This document shows, one piece after another, positions 1-9,647 of a DNA stretch of 64,000 bases; the stretch's first letter is position 1, and each line of letters opens with the position of its first letter. The translations under genes and the position numbers were made by a program. The stretch is from an uncultured Chitinophaga sp. (GTDB taxonomy: Bacteria > Bacteroidota > Bacteroidia > Cytophagales > Cyclobacteriaceae): positions 124,001 through 188,000 of the forward strand of contig CABHOK010000014.1 of the NCBI GenBank assembly GCA_902168205.1, given 5' to 3'. The notes below the pieces were generated by a model. The model saw nothing but the letters and a program-made list of their open reading frames with translations, searched no databases and had not been told where the DNA came from.

Positions 1-3000
1 TCATGATACATCCTTCAACCACCAGGGCTGCCGTTGCAACACCCCACTCTTCGGCACCCAGCATAGCGGCTACCGCTATATCTTTACCCGTACGAATCTG
101 ACCATCGGTTTGAAGTGTAACGCGACTTCTCAGATTATTTTTTACAAGTGTCTGATGTGCCTCAGCAAGACCAAGCTCCCAAGGTAAACCTGCGTGACGC
201 ATGGAGCTGATCGGTGATGCGCCCGTTCCCCCATCAGCACCGGAAATTAATATAGCATCTGCTTTTGCTTTTGCTACACCGGCGGCAACAGTACCAACAC
301 CAGCCTGTGATACAAGCTTCACGTTAATACGTGCCTGACGGTTAGCATTCTTCAAATCAAAGATCAACTGGGCAAGATCTTCAATAGAATATATATCGTG
401 GTGAGGAGGAGGTGATATCAAACCAACACCCGGTGTTGAGTGACGAACACGTCCGATCCATTCATCTACTTTATGACCTGGTAACTGACCACCTTCGCCA
501 GGTTTAGCACCTTGCGCCATCTTGATTTGCAGTTCATCTGCATTCGACAGGTAGTAGCTTGTTACACCGAAGCGTCCGGAAGCAACCTGCTTGATAGCCG
601 AACGTTCCCAGTCACCATTTTCCTTTTTCTCATAGCGGATCTCGTCTTCTCCACCTTCACCGCTGTTGCTCTTACCGCCTATACGGTTCATTGCGATAGC
701 GAGTGTAGTATGTGCTTCAAATGATATCGATCCGAATGACATGGCACCTGTAGCAAAGCGTTTGAAGATCTCTTCAACAGGTTCAACTTCACTCAGCGGT
801 ATAGAGTTACGCTTCTTGAATTCGAACAATCCGCGGATCGTGAGTTGATCACGCGTCTGATCGTTTATTTTCTGTGCGTACTTTCTGTATAGATCGTAGT
901 TGTTTGTTTTCGTAGAATGTTGCAGCAAGTGTATAACTTCAGGGCTGAACATGTGCTTCTCGCCTCTGCGTTTCCACTGATATATACCACCTACCTGAAG
1001 TTCTTTGCTATCCGTAGCAAATGCAAGTTTATGACGAACCAGTACTTCGCTTGCTACATCATCAAATGACAAACCTTCAATGCGGCTGATGGTGCCTCGG
1101 AAACATTTTTCCATCACATCGCTGCCGAGTCCAACGGCTTCAAAGATCTGTGACGACTGATATGACTGCAGTGTACTGATACCCATCTTCGACATAACTT
1201 TCAGCAAGCCGTTACCAATCGCTTTCTGGAAGTTTGCATAAGCTTCTTCATCAGCAAGCGGCTTGTAGAACATGCCGTGCTTGTTCATCGAATGTATACT
1301 TTCAAGTGCTATATAGGGGTTCACCGCACTTGCACCATAACCAATGATAGTTGCAAAGTGCTGCACTTCCCATGCATCGCCTGCTTCTACAACAAGACCA
1401 GCCTGTGTACGAATGCGTTTCTCTACGAGGTACTGATGAACAGAACCTACCGATAACAATGAAGGTATAGGAGCATACTCATCGCTGATTTTTCTATCGG
1501 ACAGGATCAGAATTTTCTTGCCGGCACGAACTGCTTTCTCGGCTTCACAACATATACGTGTGATGCTTTCTTCAAGTCTGCCCGGTTCACCATCTGCCTT
1601 AAATACACATTGTATTACTGCATATTCAAAACCCTGGTCTTGCAGGTGCTTGAGTTTTTCCAGATCATCATTCAACAACACCGGTTGTGAGATGTGTATC
1701 TGACGTGTATGCTCAGGTGTCTCATCCAACACGTTGAGACTTGCTCCTACGCGCGTGAAGAGTGACATTACCAGGCGCTCGCGGATCGGATCGATCGGAG
1801 GATTACTTACCTGCGCAAAGTGTTGTTTGAAATAGTTGGAGATGTGGCGACTCTCTTTCGAAAGTACTGCGAGTGGAGTATCATCTCCCATCGAGCCAAT
1901 CGCTTCATATCCTTTTTCTGCCATTGGCAGAATGATGGTCTTGATATCTTCAGAAGTATATCCGTATGCATTCTGACGTTGAACAAGTGTCTTCTCATCA
2001 AAGCTTGTCTCAACCCATTCTACCTCCGGCTCCAGACGAAGCTTGAGGCGATTCTGAATGATCCAGTTATAGTATGATTTACCTTCATATACCGAGCGCT
2101 TCACTTTCTCATCATCGAGAACCTTACCTTTCTCGGTATCGATCATGAGCATTTTGCCCGGTGTGATGCGACCTTTCTCGAGTACATCTTTCGGATCGAT
2201 TGTAAGTGCACCTGCTTCGGATGCTGCGATCACACGACCAGAACGTGTAACGCAATAGCGAAGCGGGCGAAGTCCGTTACGATCCAACGTAGCCCCTATA
2301 CGCATACCATCGGTAAACACCAACGCTGCAGGACCATCCCACGGCTCCATCATGGAAGCGTGATATTTATAAAATGCTTTACGGTGCGGATCCATCAGCT
2401 TGTTATCCTGCCAAGCTTCCGGCACCAGCATCATCATTACGTGTGGTATAGTTCTGCCGGATAACACGAGCATCTCAACCAACGCATCGAGGTTGGCAGA
2501 GTCTGATCCATCCGGACTTGTAATCGGCAACAGTTTTTTCAATTCGTCTTCGGTAAACAATGTCGATTTGAAGAGTGCTTCTTTCGACTTCATTTTGTTT
2601 ACGTTACCACGAATGGTGTTGATTTCACCGTTGTGTGCTATGTATCGGAAAGGCTGCGCCAGTTTCCAATTTGGAAATGTATTGGTAGAGAAGCGTGAGT
2701 GAACAAGCGCCATCGCTGTTTTCAAACGCGAATCCTGCAGATCGTTGAAATATATTCTTAGCTGTTCAGTACGAAGTTGTCCTTTGTAAACAATGGTACG
2801 TGCAGAGAAGCTGGTGATATAAAATTCTTTATTGTTGCCTTTTACACTATTGGCAACTGTATGCAATGAATAGTTACGCAACACGAAAAGCTTTCTCTCA
2901 AATGCATCACCAGTAACCGCTTCATCTATAGGTTTAACAAATACCTGCTCGATAACCGGCTCAACTTCAGCAGCACCTGGGCCGGGTACGCTGTGATCGA

Positions 3001-3388
3001 CCGGTACTACGCGAAAGCCGATTAACTCTAAACCAAGTTCTTTAATGTTTTTACGCAATACCTCACGGCATGCATTGCTTACTTTTTTGTCGCGAGGGAA
3101 GAAGACCATACCAACGCCATACTTACCGGGAGCTGGGAGCTCGAAGCCAAGGCGTTTCGCTTCATCTGCAAAAAAGTCATAGGGGATTTGAATCAATACA
3201 CCCGCGCCATCTCCGGTTTTAGGACTGCTGCCCTTGCCGCCACGGTGCTCCATGTTTTCAAGCATGGTAAGCGCATCGAGCAGGTTTTGGTTCGTCTTTG
3301 TACCATTGATGTTGGCAACAAAGCCGATACCACAGGCATCATGTTCCAGTTCTGGGGTGTACAAACCACGGCTGGTTGTTTCTTTCAT
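1..3388 (-). CDS. gltB: Glutamate synthase large subunit, 5' part (runs off the window)
   Basis: This is the NADPH/ferredoxin-type glutamate synthase large chain, which makes glutamate from glutamine and 2-oxoglutarate in ammonia assimilation. The frame is open from an ATG at 3386-3388 to the left edge, giving about 1129 of the roughly 1500 residues usual for the family. The N-terminus carries the class II amidotransferase signature DACGIGF with the catalytic cysteine near residue 19, followed by HRGG and GDGAG motifs. The central and FMN-binding parts follow, with [19 protein letters not shown] and ADGGTGASP. The frame reaches the window edge at GCIM, where the 3Fe-4S cluster cysteines begin. 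The small subunit, if adjacent, lies outside. The 283 bp upstream are AT-rich, contain no gene and show no promoter I could place with confidence. Identification is firm. Confidence 0.97.
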   Translation of the reverse strand, partial: MKETTSRGLYTPELEHDACGIGFVANINGTKTNQNLLDALTMLENMEHRGGKGSSPKTGDGAGVLIQIPYDFFADEAKRLGFELPAPGKYGVGMVFFPRDKKVSNACREVLRKNIKELGLELIGFRVVPVDHSVPGPGAAEVEPVIEQVFVKPIDEAVTGDAFERKLFVLRNYSLHTVANSVKGNNKEFYITSFSARTIVYKGQLRTEQLRIYFNDLQDSRLKTAMALVHSRFSTNTFPNWKLAQPFRYIAHNGEINTIRGNVNKMKSKEALFKSTLFTEDELKKLLPITSPDGSDSANLDALVEMLVLSGRTIPHVMMMLVPEAWQDNKLMDPHRKAFYKYHASMMEPWDGPAALVFTDGMRIGATLDRNGLRPLRYCVTRSGRVIAASEAGALTIDPKDVLEKGRITPGKMLMIDTEKGKVLDDEKVKRSVYEGKSYYNWIIQNRLKLRLEPEVEWVETSFDEKTLVQRQNAYGYTSEDIKTIILPMAEKGYEAIGSMGDDTPLAVLSKESRHISNYFKQHFAQVSNPPIDPIRERLVMSLFTRVGASLNVLDETPEHTRQIHISQPVLLNDDLEKLKHLQDQGFEYAVIQCVFKADGEPGRLEESITRICCEAEKAVRAGKKILILSDRKISDEYAPIPSLLSVGSVHQYLVEKRIRTQAGLVVEAGDAWEVQHFATIIGYGASAVNPYIALESIHSMNKHGMFYKPLADEEAYANFQKAIGNGLLKVMSKMGISTLQSYQSSQIFEAVGLGSDVMEKCFRGTISRIEGLSFDDVASEVLVRHKLAFATDSKELQVGGIYQWKRRGEKHMFSPEVIHLLQHSTKTNNYDLYRKYAQKINDQTRDQLTIRGLFEFKKRNSIPLSEVEPVEEIFKRFATGAMSFGSISFEAHTTLAIAMNRIGGKSNSGEGGEDEIRYEKKENGDWERSAIKQVASGRFGVTSYYLSNADELQIKMAQGAKPGEGGQLPGHKVDEWIGRVRHSTPGVGLISPPPHHDIYSIEDLAQLIFDLKNANRQARINVKLVSQAGVGTVAAGVAKAKADAILISGADGGTGASPISSMRHAGLPWELGLAEAHQTLVKNNLRSRVTLQTDGQIRTGKDIAVAAMLGAEEWGVATAALVVEGCIM

Positions 3389-3671
3389 CTTTCTTTCTGG
3401 TTAGTTTGTCTGGTTGTAAAAAAGGGTGTGTGTCATCCGTTTAGGGCAAAACGGAGTCTATAAAATTATGGATAAAACAGAAGATATTTTTGGATAAAAC
3501 TAAACCGCCAGAATTTTTGGAATCTTTTCAGATTTAATTCCAAACATTTTAAAAACTAGAAAACGAACACGATTGCACCATAGCTGATTTTGAAAATTTT
3601 AATAATTACCGAAAACGGTTGAGGATTCTTCAATGACCTCAGACAAAAATGAACTGATTTTTATCGTTCTA

Positions 3672-4343
3672 TTAATTTTTTTTGACACCTCGCACCATCT
3701 CTTTTTTTCCGGGAGGACCAGGCAGTGTTTCAACCTCCAAACCAAGTGATTTCAAGTCGCGCTTCAATTGACCTTTGGCGCAGTAGGTAACAAATATACC
3801 GTCAACCCGCATGGCGTTCACCACTTGTTTCAACACATCGATTTCCCACATCTCAGGCTGTTTGTTGGGAGCAAAGGCATCGAAGTATACTAAGTCAAAC
3901 TCGGAAGAGAAATCGATTTGTAGTAACGATGTTTGAAGCTTGCACAGATTGAAATTCGAAGTGATGGGAACTGCTTCATTCCATTTTGCTTCATGGAGCT
4001 GATTGAATTTTTCTTTTAGTCCAACGGAATCTATATAGTTTAACCTAGACCAGATTTCTTCCGGAACCGGGTATGTTTCCATAGATGTATAGTGGATGAT
4101 GTTGTTAGGAAGTTCAAGTGCGCGTTTTATTGTAAGCAATGCATTGAGGCCGGTACCAAAACCAACTTCAAGAATGGAAATATCTTTTTGAGATTTACCG
4201 GCAAGAAAATGATCGAGACCTTCTTTTATAAAAACATGAACAGACTCTTGCAGTGCTCCATGCTTGGAATGATACGTTTCATTAAGTGCTGTGTTGAGCA
4301 AAGAATGTGAACCGTCTGATGTCGTGATGATCTCGATATTCAT
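3672..4343 (-). CDS. mnmD: MnmD-type tRNA 5-aminomethyl-2-thiouridine methyltransferase
   Basis: This 223-residue protein is a SAM-dependent methyltransferase of the MnmC N-terminal (DUF752) family. It is expected to methylate the wobble uridine side chain (nm5s2U to mnm5s2U) in tRNA. The SAM-binding loop EVGFGTGLN lies at residues 59-67, and the family motif YFDAFAPNKQPEMW lies in the C-terminal half. The FAD-dependent oxidase half found in enterobacterial MnmC is absent, so this is the stand-alone form common in Bacteroidota. It lies about 50 bp downstream of ispF on the same strand and may be cotranscribed with ispF and truA. Assignment comes from motif recognition. Confidence 0.88.
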   Translation of the reverse strand: MNIEIITTSDGSHSLLNTALNETYHSKHGALQESVHVFIKEGLDHFLAGKSQKDISILEVGFGTGLNALLTIKRALELPNNIIHYTSMETYPVPEEIWSRLNYIDSVGLKEKFNQLHEAKWNEAVPITSNFNLCKLQTSLLQIDFSSEFDLVYFDAFAPNKQPEMWEIDVLKQVVNAMRVDGIFVTYCAKGQLKRDLKSLGLEVETLPGPPGKKEMVRGVKKN

Positions 4344-4350
4344 AGTTTAC

Positions 4351-4383
4351 TTTCCCGCAGATTTTTCGCAGATGAATACAGAT
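4351..4383. repeat. Short word-iterated intergenic tract (CGCAGAT type)
   Basis: The gap between mnmD and ispF contains three imperfect copies of the word CGCAGAT, at 4356, 4367 and 4377 (the last reads TACAGAT). The first eleven bases, TTTCCCGCAGA, occur again at 42392-42402 in another intergenic gap. It is non-coding. I see no hairpin that would make it a terminator, and its function is unknown. Confidence 0.5.
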
Positions 4384-4391
4384 ATAGTCCG

Positions 4392-4871
4392 TTAGTCTTT
4401 CATGATAAGTGCTACGGCTGAAGCATTCACGCCTTCTTCTCTGCCTACGTATCCAAGTTTCTCGTTGGTTGTTGCTTTGATCGAGACATCTTCTTCTGTG
4501 ATATTCATCAACGGGGCCAATACTTTCTTCATCGCATCGATATGAGGATTTACTTTCGGTTTCTCAAGACAAACGGTGCAATCTACGTTGCCTACTCTCC
4601 ATCCGCGTTCGTGCAGCATGGCCGTTACTTCTTTCAGAAAGAATTTACTGTCCATACCTTTCCAGCGATTGTCAGTATTGGCAAAGTGGTAGCCTATATC
4701 GCGGAGGTTTGCAGCGCCCAATAGGGCATCGCATATAGCGTGTATCAGCACATCGGCATCCGAGTGGCCAACAGCACCTTTCGTAGCCGGCAGTTTTATA
4801 CCACCTAACCAAAAGTCGCGGCCTTCTTCAAGCTCGTGTACATCGAAACCCATTCCTACTCGTATCTTCAT
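4392..4871 (-). CDS. ispF: 2-C-methyl-D-erythritol 2,4-cyclodiphosphate synthase
   Basis: IspF catalyses the fifth step of the MEP isoprenoid pathway, cyclising CDP-methylerythritol phosphate to MEcPP with release of CMP. The protein is 159 residues, the usual length. The metal ligands are visible as Asp10 and His12 (FDVH) and His44 in GHSDADVLIHA. The C-terminal signature KATTNEKLGYVGREEG is also present. It sits between truA upstream and mnmD downstream on the minus strand. The MEP product would feed the prenyl-lipid enzyme encoded at 9648-10409. Confidence 0.97.
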   Translation of the reverse strand: MKIRVGMGFDVHELEEGRDFWLGGIKLPATKGAVGHSDADVLIHAICDALLGAANLRDIGYHFANTDNRWKGMDSKFFLKEVTAMLHERGWRVGNVDCTVCLEKPKVNPHIDAMKKVLAPLMNITEEDVSIKATTNEKLGYVGREEGVNASAVALIMKD

Positions 4872-4896
4872 TCTTCAGTGATTTTTTTTATCCATG

Positions 4897-4927
4897 GCAC
4901 AAAGGAACTGCGCAAAGTTGCACAAAG
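4897..4927. repeat. Short word-iterated tract (GCACAAAG/GCGCAAAG)
   Basis: Three copies of GC(A/G)CAAAG start at 4897, 4910 and 4920, spaced 13 and 10 bases apart, between the truA stop and the ispF start. The tract is AT-flanked and non-coding. It resembles the tracts at 4351 and 42392 in style but uses a different word. Confidence 0.45.
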
Positions 4928-4930
4928 AAA

Positions 4931-5677
4931 TTACTTTAAAAATATACTCTCCGGATATTTTACTTCAACCAAATATAGGGCGTGAGGTGGAACATTGGCA
5001 CCAGCCTCTCTGCGATCGCGACTCTCTAATATACTTTGAAATTCCTTTAATGAAGTTTTCCCGGTACCTACATCGAGCAAGGTACCAACCGTAGCACGTA
5101 CCATACCTCTTAAAAAACGATTCGCGGTGATGTGAAATTCAAGTGACGCATCATGTTGTCTCCACTCCGCTTTCTTTACATCACACATGAAATTATTCAC
5201 ATCGGTTTTTACTTTGCTGAGGCTCTCAAAATCGTGCTTGCCGATCATCAACGCAGCTGCTTCATTCATGCGTGGTATATCGAGTGCTTTAAAGTAATGC
5301 AACGCAAGTCCTTCGAGAAATGGATTCTTCTTGGTCGTAATTCTGTATATATAGCTTCGCTCGGTGGCATCATAACGAGCATGCGCTTCGTCTTTCACAC
5401 GATGGATAGACGGTATAGCTATATCTTTCGGCAAAAATGAATTAAGCTTCAAAACCAATTTTTCCTGATCAAACTCGTTTTGAATATCGACATGGAAGAA
5501 CTGCTGCTCACAGTGAACGCCCGTATCCGTGCGACCGCTTCCTACAATACTAATTTCCTCACGCAGCAATTTCGAAAGCGCATCCTCCACAACAGTCTGC
5601 ACACCCGTAGCATTATTCTGACTTTGCCACCCGCTATAGTTGGTACCGTTGTAAGAGATCTCGAAAAAAAACCGCAT
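4931..5677 (-). CDS. truA: tRNA pseudouridine(38-40) synthase
   Basis: TruA converts uridines 38-40 in the anticodon arm of many tRNAs to pseudouridine. The start is placed at the ATG at 5675-5677, giving 248 residues beginning MRFFFEISYNGTNYSGWQSQ, the normal TruA N-terminus. A possible start at 5740 would add 21 residues translated from the inverted-repeat tract upstream and is rejected. The catalytic aspartate is Asp51 in GRTDTGVH. The C-terminal segment RFLRGMVRATVGTLLDVG is also typical. The gene follows the thiolase gene after a hairpin-forming gap and precedes ispF by about 60 bp. Confidence 0.95.
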   Translation of the reverse strand: MRFFFEISYNGTNYSGWQSQNNATGVQTVVEDALSKLLREEISIVGSGRTDTGVHCEQQFFHVDIQNEFDQEKLVLKLNSFLPKDIAIPSIHRVKDEAHARYDATERSYIYRITTKKNPFLEGLALHYFKALDIPRMNEAAALMIGKHDFESLSKVKTDVNNFMCDVKKAEWRQHDASLEFHITANRFLRGMVRATVGTLLDVGTGKTSLKEFQSILESRDRREAGANVPPHALYLVEVKYPESIFLK

Positions 5678-5684
5678 TGTCGAT

Positions 5685-5748
5685 GTGTTTAGGTGTTTAC
5701 GTGTGTAAGTGTTTACGTAAACACGTGCAAACGTAAACACGTAAACAC
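5685..5748. repeat. GTGTTTACG inverted/direct repeat tract
   Basis: This gap between the thiolase and truA genes is built almost only from GTGTTTAC and its complement GTAAACAC. The outer arms 5685-5700 and 5733-5748 are complementary at 15 of 16 bases. Inside lies the perfect 16-bp palindrome GTGTTTACGTAAACAC at 5709-5724. It can form a long hairpin or cruciform, but there is no T-run after it on either strand, so it is not a standard terminator. It may act in mRNA processing or as a protein site; this is inference. Confidence 0.7.
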
Positions 5749-5755
5749 ATAAAAG

Positions 5756-6952
5756 CTAAGCTTTCTCAAAAACAACAGCCGCTCCCTGCCCTACACCAAT
5801 GCACATAGTCGCCAGGCCGTATTTTACATTTCTTCTCTTCATCTCATGGAGGAGGGTTGCGCTGATGCGTACGCCACTGCAGCCGAGTGGGTGCCCTAAA
5901 GCAATAGCCCCTCCGTTGACGTTGACGGTTTCCGGATCGAGATCAAGATCGCGGATGCAGGCTATAGATTGTGCTGCGAAGGCTTCGTTGAGTTCGGTAA
6001 GACCTATATCGGATAGTTTTAGTCCGGCACGCTTCAGTGCTTTTTGTGTTGCCGGTACCGGGCCTATACCCATATAGGCTGGATCAACTCCCGCTACTGC
6101 TGTTGAGACAATGCGCGCAAGTGGTGTCAGGTTATATTGCTTTAGTATATCTTCTGTTACTAAGAGACAAGCGGCAGCACCATCATTTATACCAGAAGAA
6201 TTTCCGGCTGTTACTGTTCCGTTCTCCTGGAAGGCAGCTTTAAGTGTTGCCAGTTTTTCAAGTGTCGTAGCACGAGGATGTTCGTCTTTTTCAAAAAGGA
6301 AAAATTCGTCTTTTGATTTCGGAACGGGTATGGCTACAATTTCATCTTTAAATTTTCCCTGTGTATAAGCCTGCTGATATCGTGTTTGTGATTGATACGC
6401 AAATGCATCCTGATCTTCGCGGGTAATTTTCCATTTAGCGGCTACATTTTCAGCCGTCTCGCCCATCGAATAGGGATGGTATAGCTTTGATAGTTTTGAA
6501 TTGATAAACCGCCAGCCCATTGTAGTATCAAACACCTCCTGCTTACGTGCAAAGGGTTCTTCAGCTTTTGCCATCACAAACGGAGCGCGACTCATACTCT
6601 CTACACCACCGGCTATATAAACATCACCATTGCCTGTCATTATACCTTGCGCTGCCTGCATAATGGCTTGCAGCCCGGAAGCGCATAATCGATTTACAGT
6701 CACACCGCCTACTTCAACCGGTAAGCCTGCCAGCAGCAACGCCATGCGTGCTACGTTTCGGTTGTCTTCACCGGCCTGGTTGGCTGCACCGAAGATGACA
6801 TCTTCAATCATCTTTACATCTACTGATAGATTGCGTTTGAGTAGTTCGCGTATCGCGTGGGCTGCCAGATCATCCGGGCGTACCGTTGCCAGGGTACCAC
6901 CAAACTTTCCGATCGGTGTGCGCACAATATCAACAATATATACAGGTCTCAT
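5756..6952 (-). CDS. Acetyl-CoA C-acyltransferase, 3-oxoadipyl-CoA thiolase type
   Basis: This is a 398-residue thiolase that cleaves a 3-oxoacyl-CoA with CoA to acetyl-CoA and a shortened acyl-CoA. The nucleophile Cys90 sits in NRLCASGLQA. His354 is in ALGHPLGCSG and Cys384 in MCIGVGQGA, completing the catalytic triad. The GWRF segment after a DTTM motif is characteristic of PcaF/PaaJ-like 3-oxoadipyl-CoA thiolases, so a role in aromatic degradation is plausible. No other aromatic-degradation or beta-oxidation genes are in the window, and a general acetyl-CoA acetyltransferase is the alternative. Thiolase is firm; the substrate is uncertain. Confidence 0.9.
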   Translation of the reverse strand: MRPVYIVDIVRTPIGKFGGTLATVRPDDLAAHAIRELLKRNLSVDVKMIEDVIFGAANQAGEDNRNVARMALLLAGLPVEVGGVTVNRLCASGLQAIMQAAQGIMTGNGDVYIAGGVESMSRAPFVMAKAEEPFARKQEVFDTTMGWRFINSKLSKLYHPYSMGETAENVAAKWKITREDQDAFAYQSQTRYQQAYTQGKFKDEIVAIPVPKSKDEFFLFEKDEHPRATTLEKLATLKAAFQENGTVTAGNSSGINDGAAACLLVTEDILKQYNLTPLARIVSTAVAGVDPAYMGIGPVPATQKALKRAGLKLSDIGLTELNEAFAAQSIACIRDLDLDPETVNVNGGAIALGHPLGCSGVRISATLLHEMKRRNVKYGLATMCIGVGQGAAVVFEKA

Positions 6953-7044
6953 AGAGGTGTTTTAATGTAGATGATTTTTTCACAGTGATTATGAAAGTAC
7001 AAAATCACCAGCGGAAACAGCTATACATCTTCAACGGAAGCCGG

Positions 7045-7071
7045 GTGGTTTAAATTTTCTTTTTACTTTTG
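7045..7071 (+). promoter_or_regulatory. Bacteroidota-type promoter for the DUF4293 gene
   Basis: TACTTTTG at 7064-7071 matches the Bacteroidota -7 element TAnnTTTG. The -33 region around 7045 (GTGGTTT) is a weak match to TTTG. The predicted transcript would start about 35 bases before the ATG at 7113. Called by pattern only. Confidence 0.5.
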
Positions 7072-7112
7072 CCAGGCTTATAACTAAGTAAGCAAGTTAA
7101 CGCAACCCCCAC

Positions 7113-7577
7113 ATGTGGCAAAGAATTCAAACTGTATTTCTGGCACTCGCCATCATTACTTTAATAGCAGCGATCTTCCTGCCTATCTGGGTCTTTCAGG
7201 ATCCTTCCGGCAAATCGCATGAGCTATACGCTTTACATTATACGATCGTAGACAACGGAGCCCGCACTACAACATACTTCCCGTATTCCGTCACGGCCAT
7301 TCTGCTGGTAGCATCTGCTACACTGGCGTTTATGGAAATCAGAAAATTCAAAGACCGCATTACGCAGATTAAACTCGGAGCCCTTAACTCTTTGTTTATA
7401 GCTATTGCCATGTGTGCCGGTGTTTACTTTGGCACCACCATGATTAAAACATTTCAGGGAGGTACGTATGGCCTCGGACTATGGCTGCCTGCTGTAGCCG
7501 TGGTGTGCAACTGGGCTGCCATTCGTTTCATTAAGCGTGATGAAAGAATGGTGCGCGACTCCGACAGACTCCGGTAA
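7113..7577 (+). CDS. DUF4293 family membrane protein
   Basis: This 154-residue protein begins MWQRIQTVFLALAII, the N-terminus typical of the DUF4293 family found in Bacteroidota. Four hydrophobic segments are visible, at about residues 5-27, 58-76, 87-107 and 117-137, with a basic C-terminal tail. No function is known for the family. It stands alone, with its own promoter and terminator, between the divergent thiolase gene and htpG. Confidence 0.85.
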   Translation: MWQRIQTVFLALAIITLIAAIFLPIWVFQDPSGKSHELYALHYTIVDNGARTTTYFPYSVTAILLVASATLAFMEIRKFKDRITQIKLGALNSLFIAIAMCAGVYFGTTMIKTFQGGTYGLGLWLPAVAVVCNWAAIRFIKRDERMVRDSDRLR

Positions 7578-7619
7578 TGCTGCCATCCTGACACAATCAT
7601 TCTTCTGGAATAACTTTTG

Positions 7620-7650
7620 AAATCCTCGGCTTCGAGGATTTTTTATTTTA
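7620..7650 (+). terminator. Rho-independent terminator after the DUF4293 gene
   Basis: AATCCTCG at 7621-7628 pairs with CGAGGATT at 7633-7640 across a GCTT loop. It is followed by TTTTATTTTA. This separates the DUF4293 gene from htpG. Confidence 0.85.
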
Positions 7651-7674
7651 AGAACCGTTTAAAACCTGACAACA

Positions 7675-9588
7675 ATGGCAGAAACAGTAGATGCGCGTGA
7701 AAAAGGTACCATTTCCATTCACACGGAGAATATCTTTCCAATCATTAAAAAATTTCTTTATTCAGACCATGAGATATTCCTGCGCGAACTGGTATCCAAT
7801 GCAGTAGACGCAACTCAGAAATTAAAAAAGCTTTCTTCTATCGGTGAGTTCAATGGCGAACTTGGCGAGCTGCGTGTTGAAGTAAGTTTCGATAAAGATA
7901 AAAAGACCATCACTGTGAGCGACCGGGGTATCGGTATGACGGGTGATGAGATCAAAAAGTATATCAACCAGATCGCTTTCTCCGGGGCAACCGAGTTTGT
8001 AGAAAAATTCAAAGACAAAGGTGATGCGAAAGACATCATCGGAAAATTCGGTCTTGGTTTTTACTCGGCCTTTATGGTGGCTGATAAAGTGGAAATCATT
8101 TCCCGTTCGTACAAGGCAGGAGAAAATGAAGCAGCCCGTTGGGAGTGCGATGGCTCAACCGAGTTTGAACTAAGCACTACTACGAAGAAAGATCGTGGTA
8201 CGGATATTATACTATATATAAATAGCGACTCGGAAGAGTTTCTGGACGAGTGGAGACTGAACAGTATACTTGAAAAATATTGCAAGTTCCTCCCGGTTGA
8301 GATCAAGTTCGGAACCAAAAACGAAAATGTAGAAGATGGTACGGATGCAGAAGGTAAACCACAATATAAAACGGTTACTACTGATCGGATCATTAACAAC
8401 CCGGCTCCACTCTGGGCAAAATCACCAAGCGATTTAAAGGACGAGGACTACCTGAAGTTCTATAAAGAACTTTACCCGTTCTCGGAAGAGCCTCTTTTCT
8501 GGATACACTTGAACGTTGATTACCCGTTCAGCTTAACCGGTGTGCTATATTTCCCGAAAGTAAAGAACGACTTCGAATTACAGCGTAACAAAATTCAACT
8601 ATACTCTCGCCAGGTATTTATTACGGACGAGGTTAAAGATGTAGTGCCTGACTTCCTGATGTTGCTGCACGGTGTGTTGGATTCACCGGATATACCGCTC
8701 AACGTATCGCGTAGTTATCTGCAGAGCGATGCCAACGTGAAGAAGATCAGCCAGCACATTACGAAGAAAGTTGCCGATAAACTCCAGGAGATATTCAAAA
8801 AAGATCGTGCTGATTTTGAGAAGAAATGGGATGACATCAACATCTTCGTGAAGTATGGTATGATCAGCGATGAGAAGTTTTACGAGAAAGCAAAAGACTT
8901 CGCATTGTTCAAAAATATAGACAAGCAGTATTTCACCTTTGAAGAATATAAAGAAAAGGCGAAGCCTAACCAGACCGATAAAGACGGTAACCTGGTATAT
9001 ATATATGCTTCTGATGCTGGCAAGCAAGACAGCTTTATAGAAGGAGCCAAAAACAAAGCTTACGATGTTCTGTTGCTGGATGGTGTACTCGACAGTCACT
9101 TCATCAATACACTCGAGCAGAAACTGGAGAAAGTACAACTGAAACGTGTTGACAGTGAAACGGCCGACAAACTTATTGATAAAGACGAGAAGATTGAAAG
9201 TGTATTAAGTACAGAAGAAGTAGAACAGGTAAAAACTGTTTTCGAGAAAGCAATCAACAACAAGAACTTTACCGTATCGGTTGAACCAATGTCACCAGGC
9301 GATTTGCCGGTGGTTGTTACCATGAGCGAGTTTATGCGCAGAATGAAAGACATGGCGAAGACCGGTGGCGGTGGTGGTTATGCATTTATGGGTGCAATGC
9401 CTGATAACTATAATGTAGCAGTGAACGGCAATCACCCGATCACACAAAAAATTCTGAAAGCGGAAAGCGATGATGCAAAATCTAAACTTGCCAAGCAGGC
9501 GTATGATCTTGCTCTTCTCTCTCAGAACATGTTAACCGGTGCAGACCTTACCAACTTCATCAAACGAAGTGTAGACCTGGTATCGTAA
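7675..9588 (+). CDS. htpG: Molecular chaperone HtpG (Hsp90)
   Basis: HtpG is the bacterial Hsp90, an ATP-dependent homodimeric cytosolic chaperone. The 637-residue protein has the GHKL ATPase domain at its N-terminus, with the motifs ELVSNAVDA, DRGIGMTGDE and GKFGLGFYSAFM in order. The middle-domain motif RSYLQSDANVKKISQHI follows, and the dimerisation domain is complete to the stop. The C-terminal half has a Gly-rich stretch (KTGGGGGYAF). AUA isoleucine codons are used twice within five codons near 8209-8220, which is unusual for an abundant protein. The gene is monocistronic between two terminators. Confidence 0.98.
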   Translation: MAETVDAREKGTISIHTENIFPIIKKFLYSDHEIFLRELVSNAVDATQKLKKLSSIGEFNGELGELRVEVSFDKDKKTITVSDRGIGMTGDEIKKYINQIAFSGATEFVEKFKDKGDAKDIIGKFGLGFYSAFMVADKVEIISRSYKAGENEAARWECDGSTEFELSTTTKKDRGTDIILYINSDSEEFLDEWRLNSILEKYCKFLPVEIKFGTKNENVEDGTDAEGKPQYKTVTTDRIINNPAPLWAKSPSDLKDEDYLKFYKELYPFSEEPLFWIHLNVDYPFSLTGVLYFPKVKNDFELQRNKIQLYSRQVFITDEVKDVVPDFLMLLHGVLDSPDIPLNVSRSYLQSDANVKKISQHITKKVADKLQEIFKKDRADFEKKWDDINIFVKYGMISDEKFYEKAKDFALFKNIDKQYFTFEEYKEKAKPNQTDKDGNLVYIYASDAGKQDSFIEGAKNKAYDVLLLDGVLDSHFINTLEQKLEKVQLKRVDSETADKLIDKDEKIESVLSTEEVEQVKTVFEKAINNKNFTVSVEPMSPGDLPVVVTMSEFMRRMKDMAKTGGGGGYAFMGAMPDNYNVAVNGNHPITQKILKAESDDAKSKLAKQAYDLALLSQNMLTGADLTNFIKRSVDLVS

Positions 9589-9608
9589 TAACTATATATA
9601 GTAAGAAG

Positions 9609-9641
9609 AAGGTGCTTCACGAAACGGAGCACCTTTTTTAT
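9609..9641 (+). terminator. Terminator after htpG
   Basis: AAGGTGCT (9609-9616) pairs with AGCACCTT (9628-9635), followed by TTTTATTTA. It lies in the gap between the convergent htpG and GGGP synthase genes. Confidence 0.85.
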
Positions 9642-9647
9642 TTACGT

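Noticed and set aside
5678-5740. Extended N-terminus for TruA
   Set aside because: The 21 extra residues come from the inverted-repeat tract, and the normal TruA start MRFFFEISYNG lies at 5677.
8683-9138. 151-codon minus-strand open frame inside htpG
   Set aside because: Antisense to a strongly conserved gene, with low-complexity hydrophobic translation.
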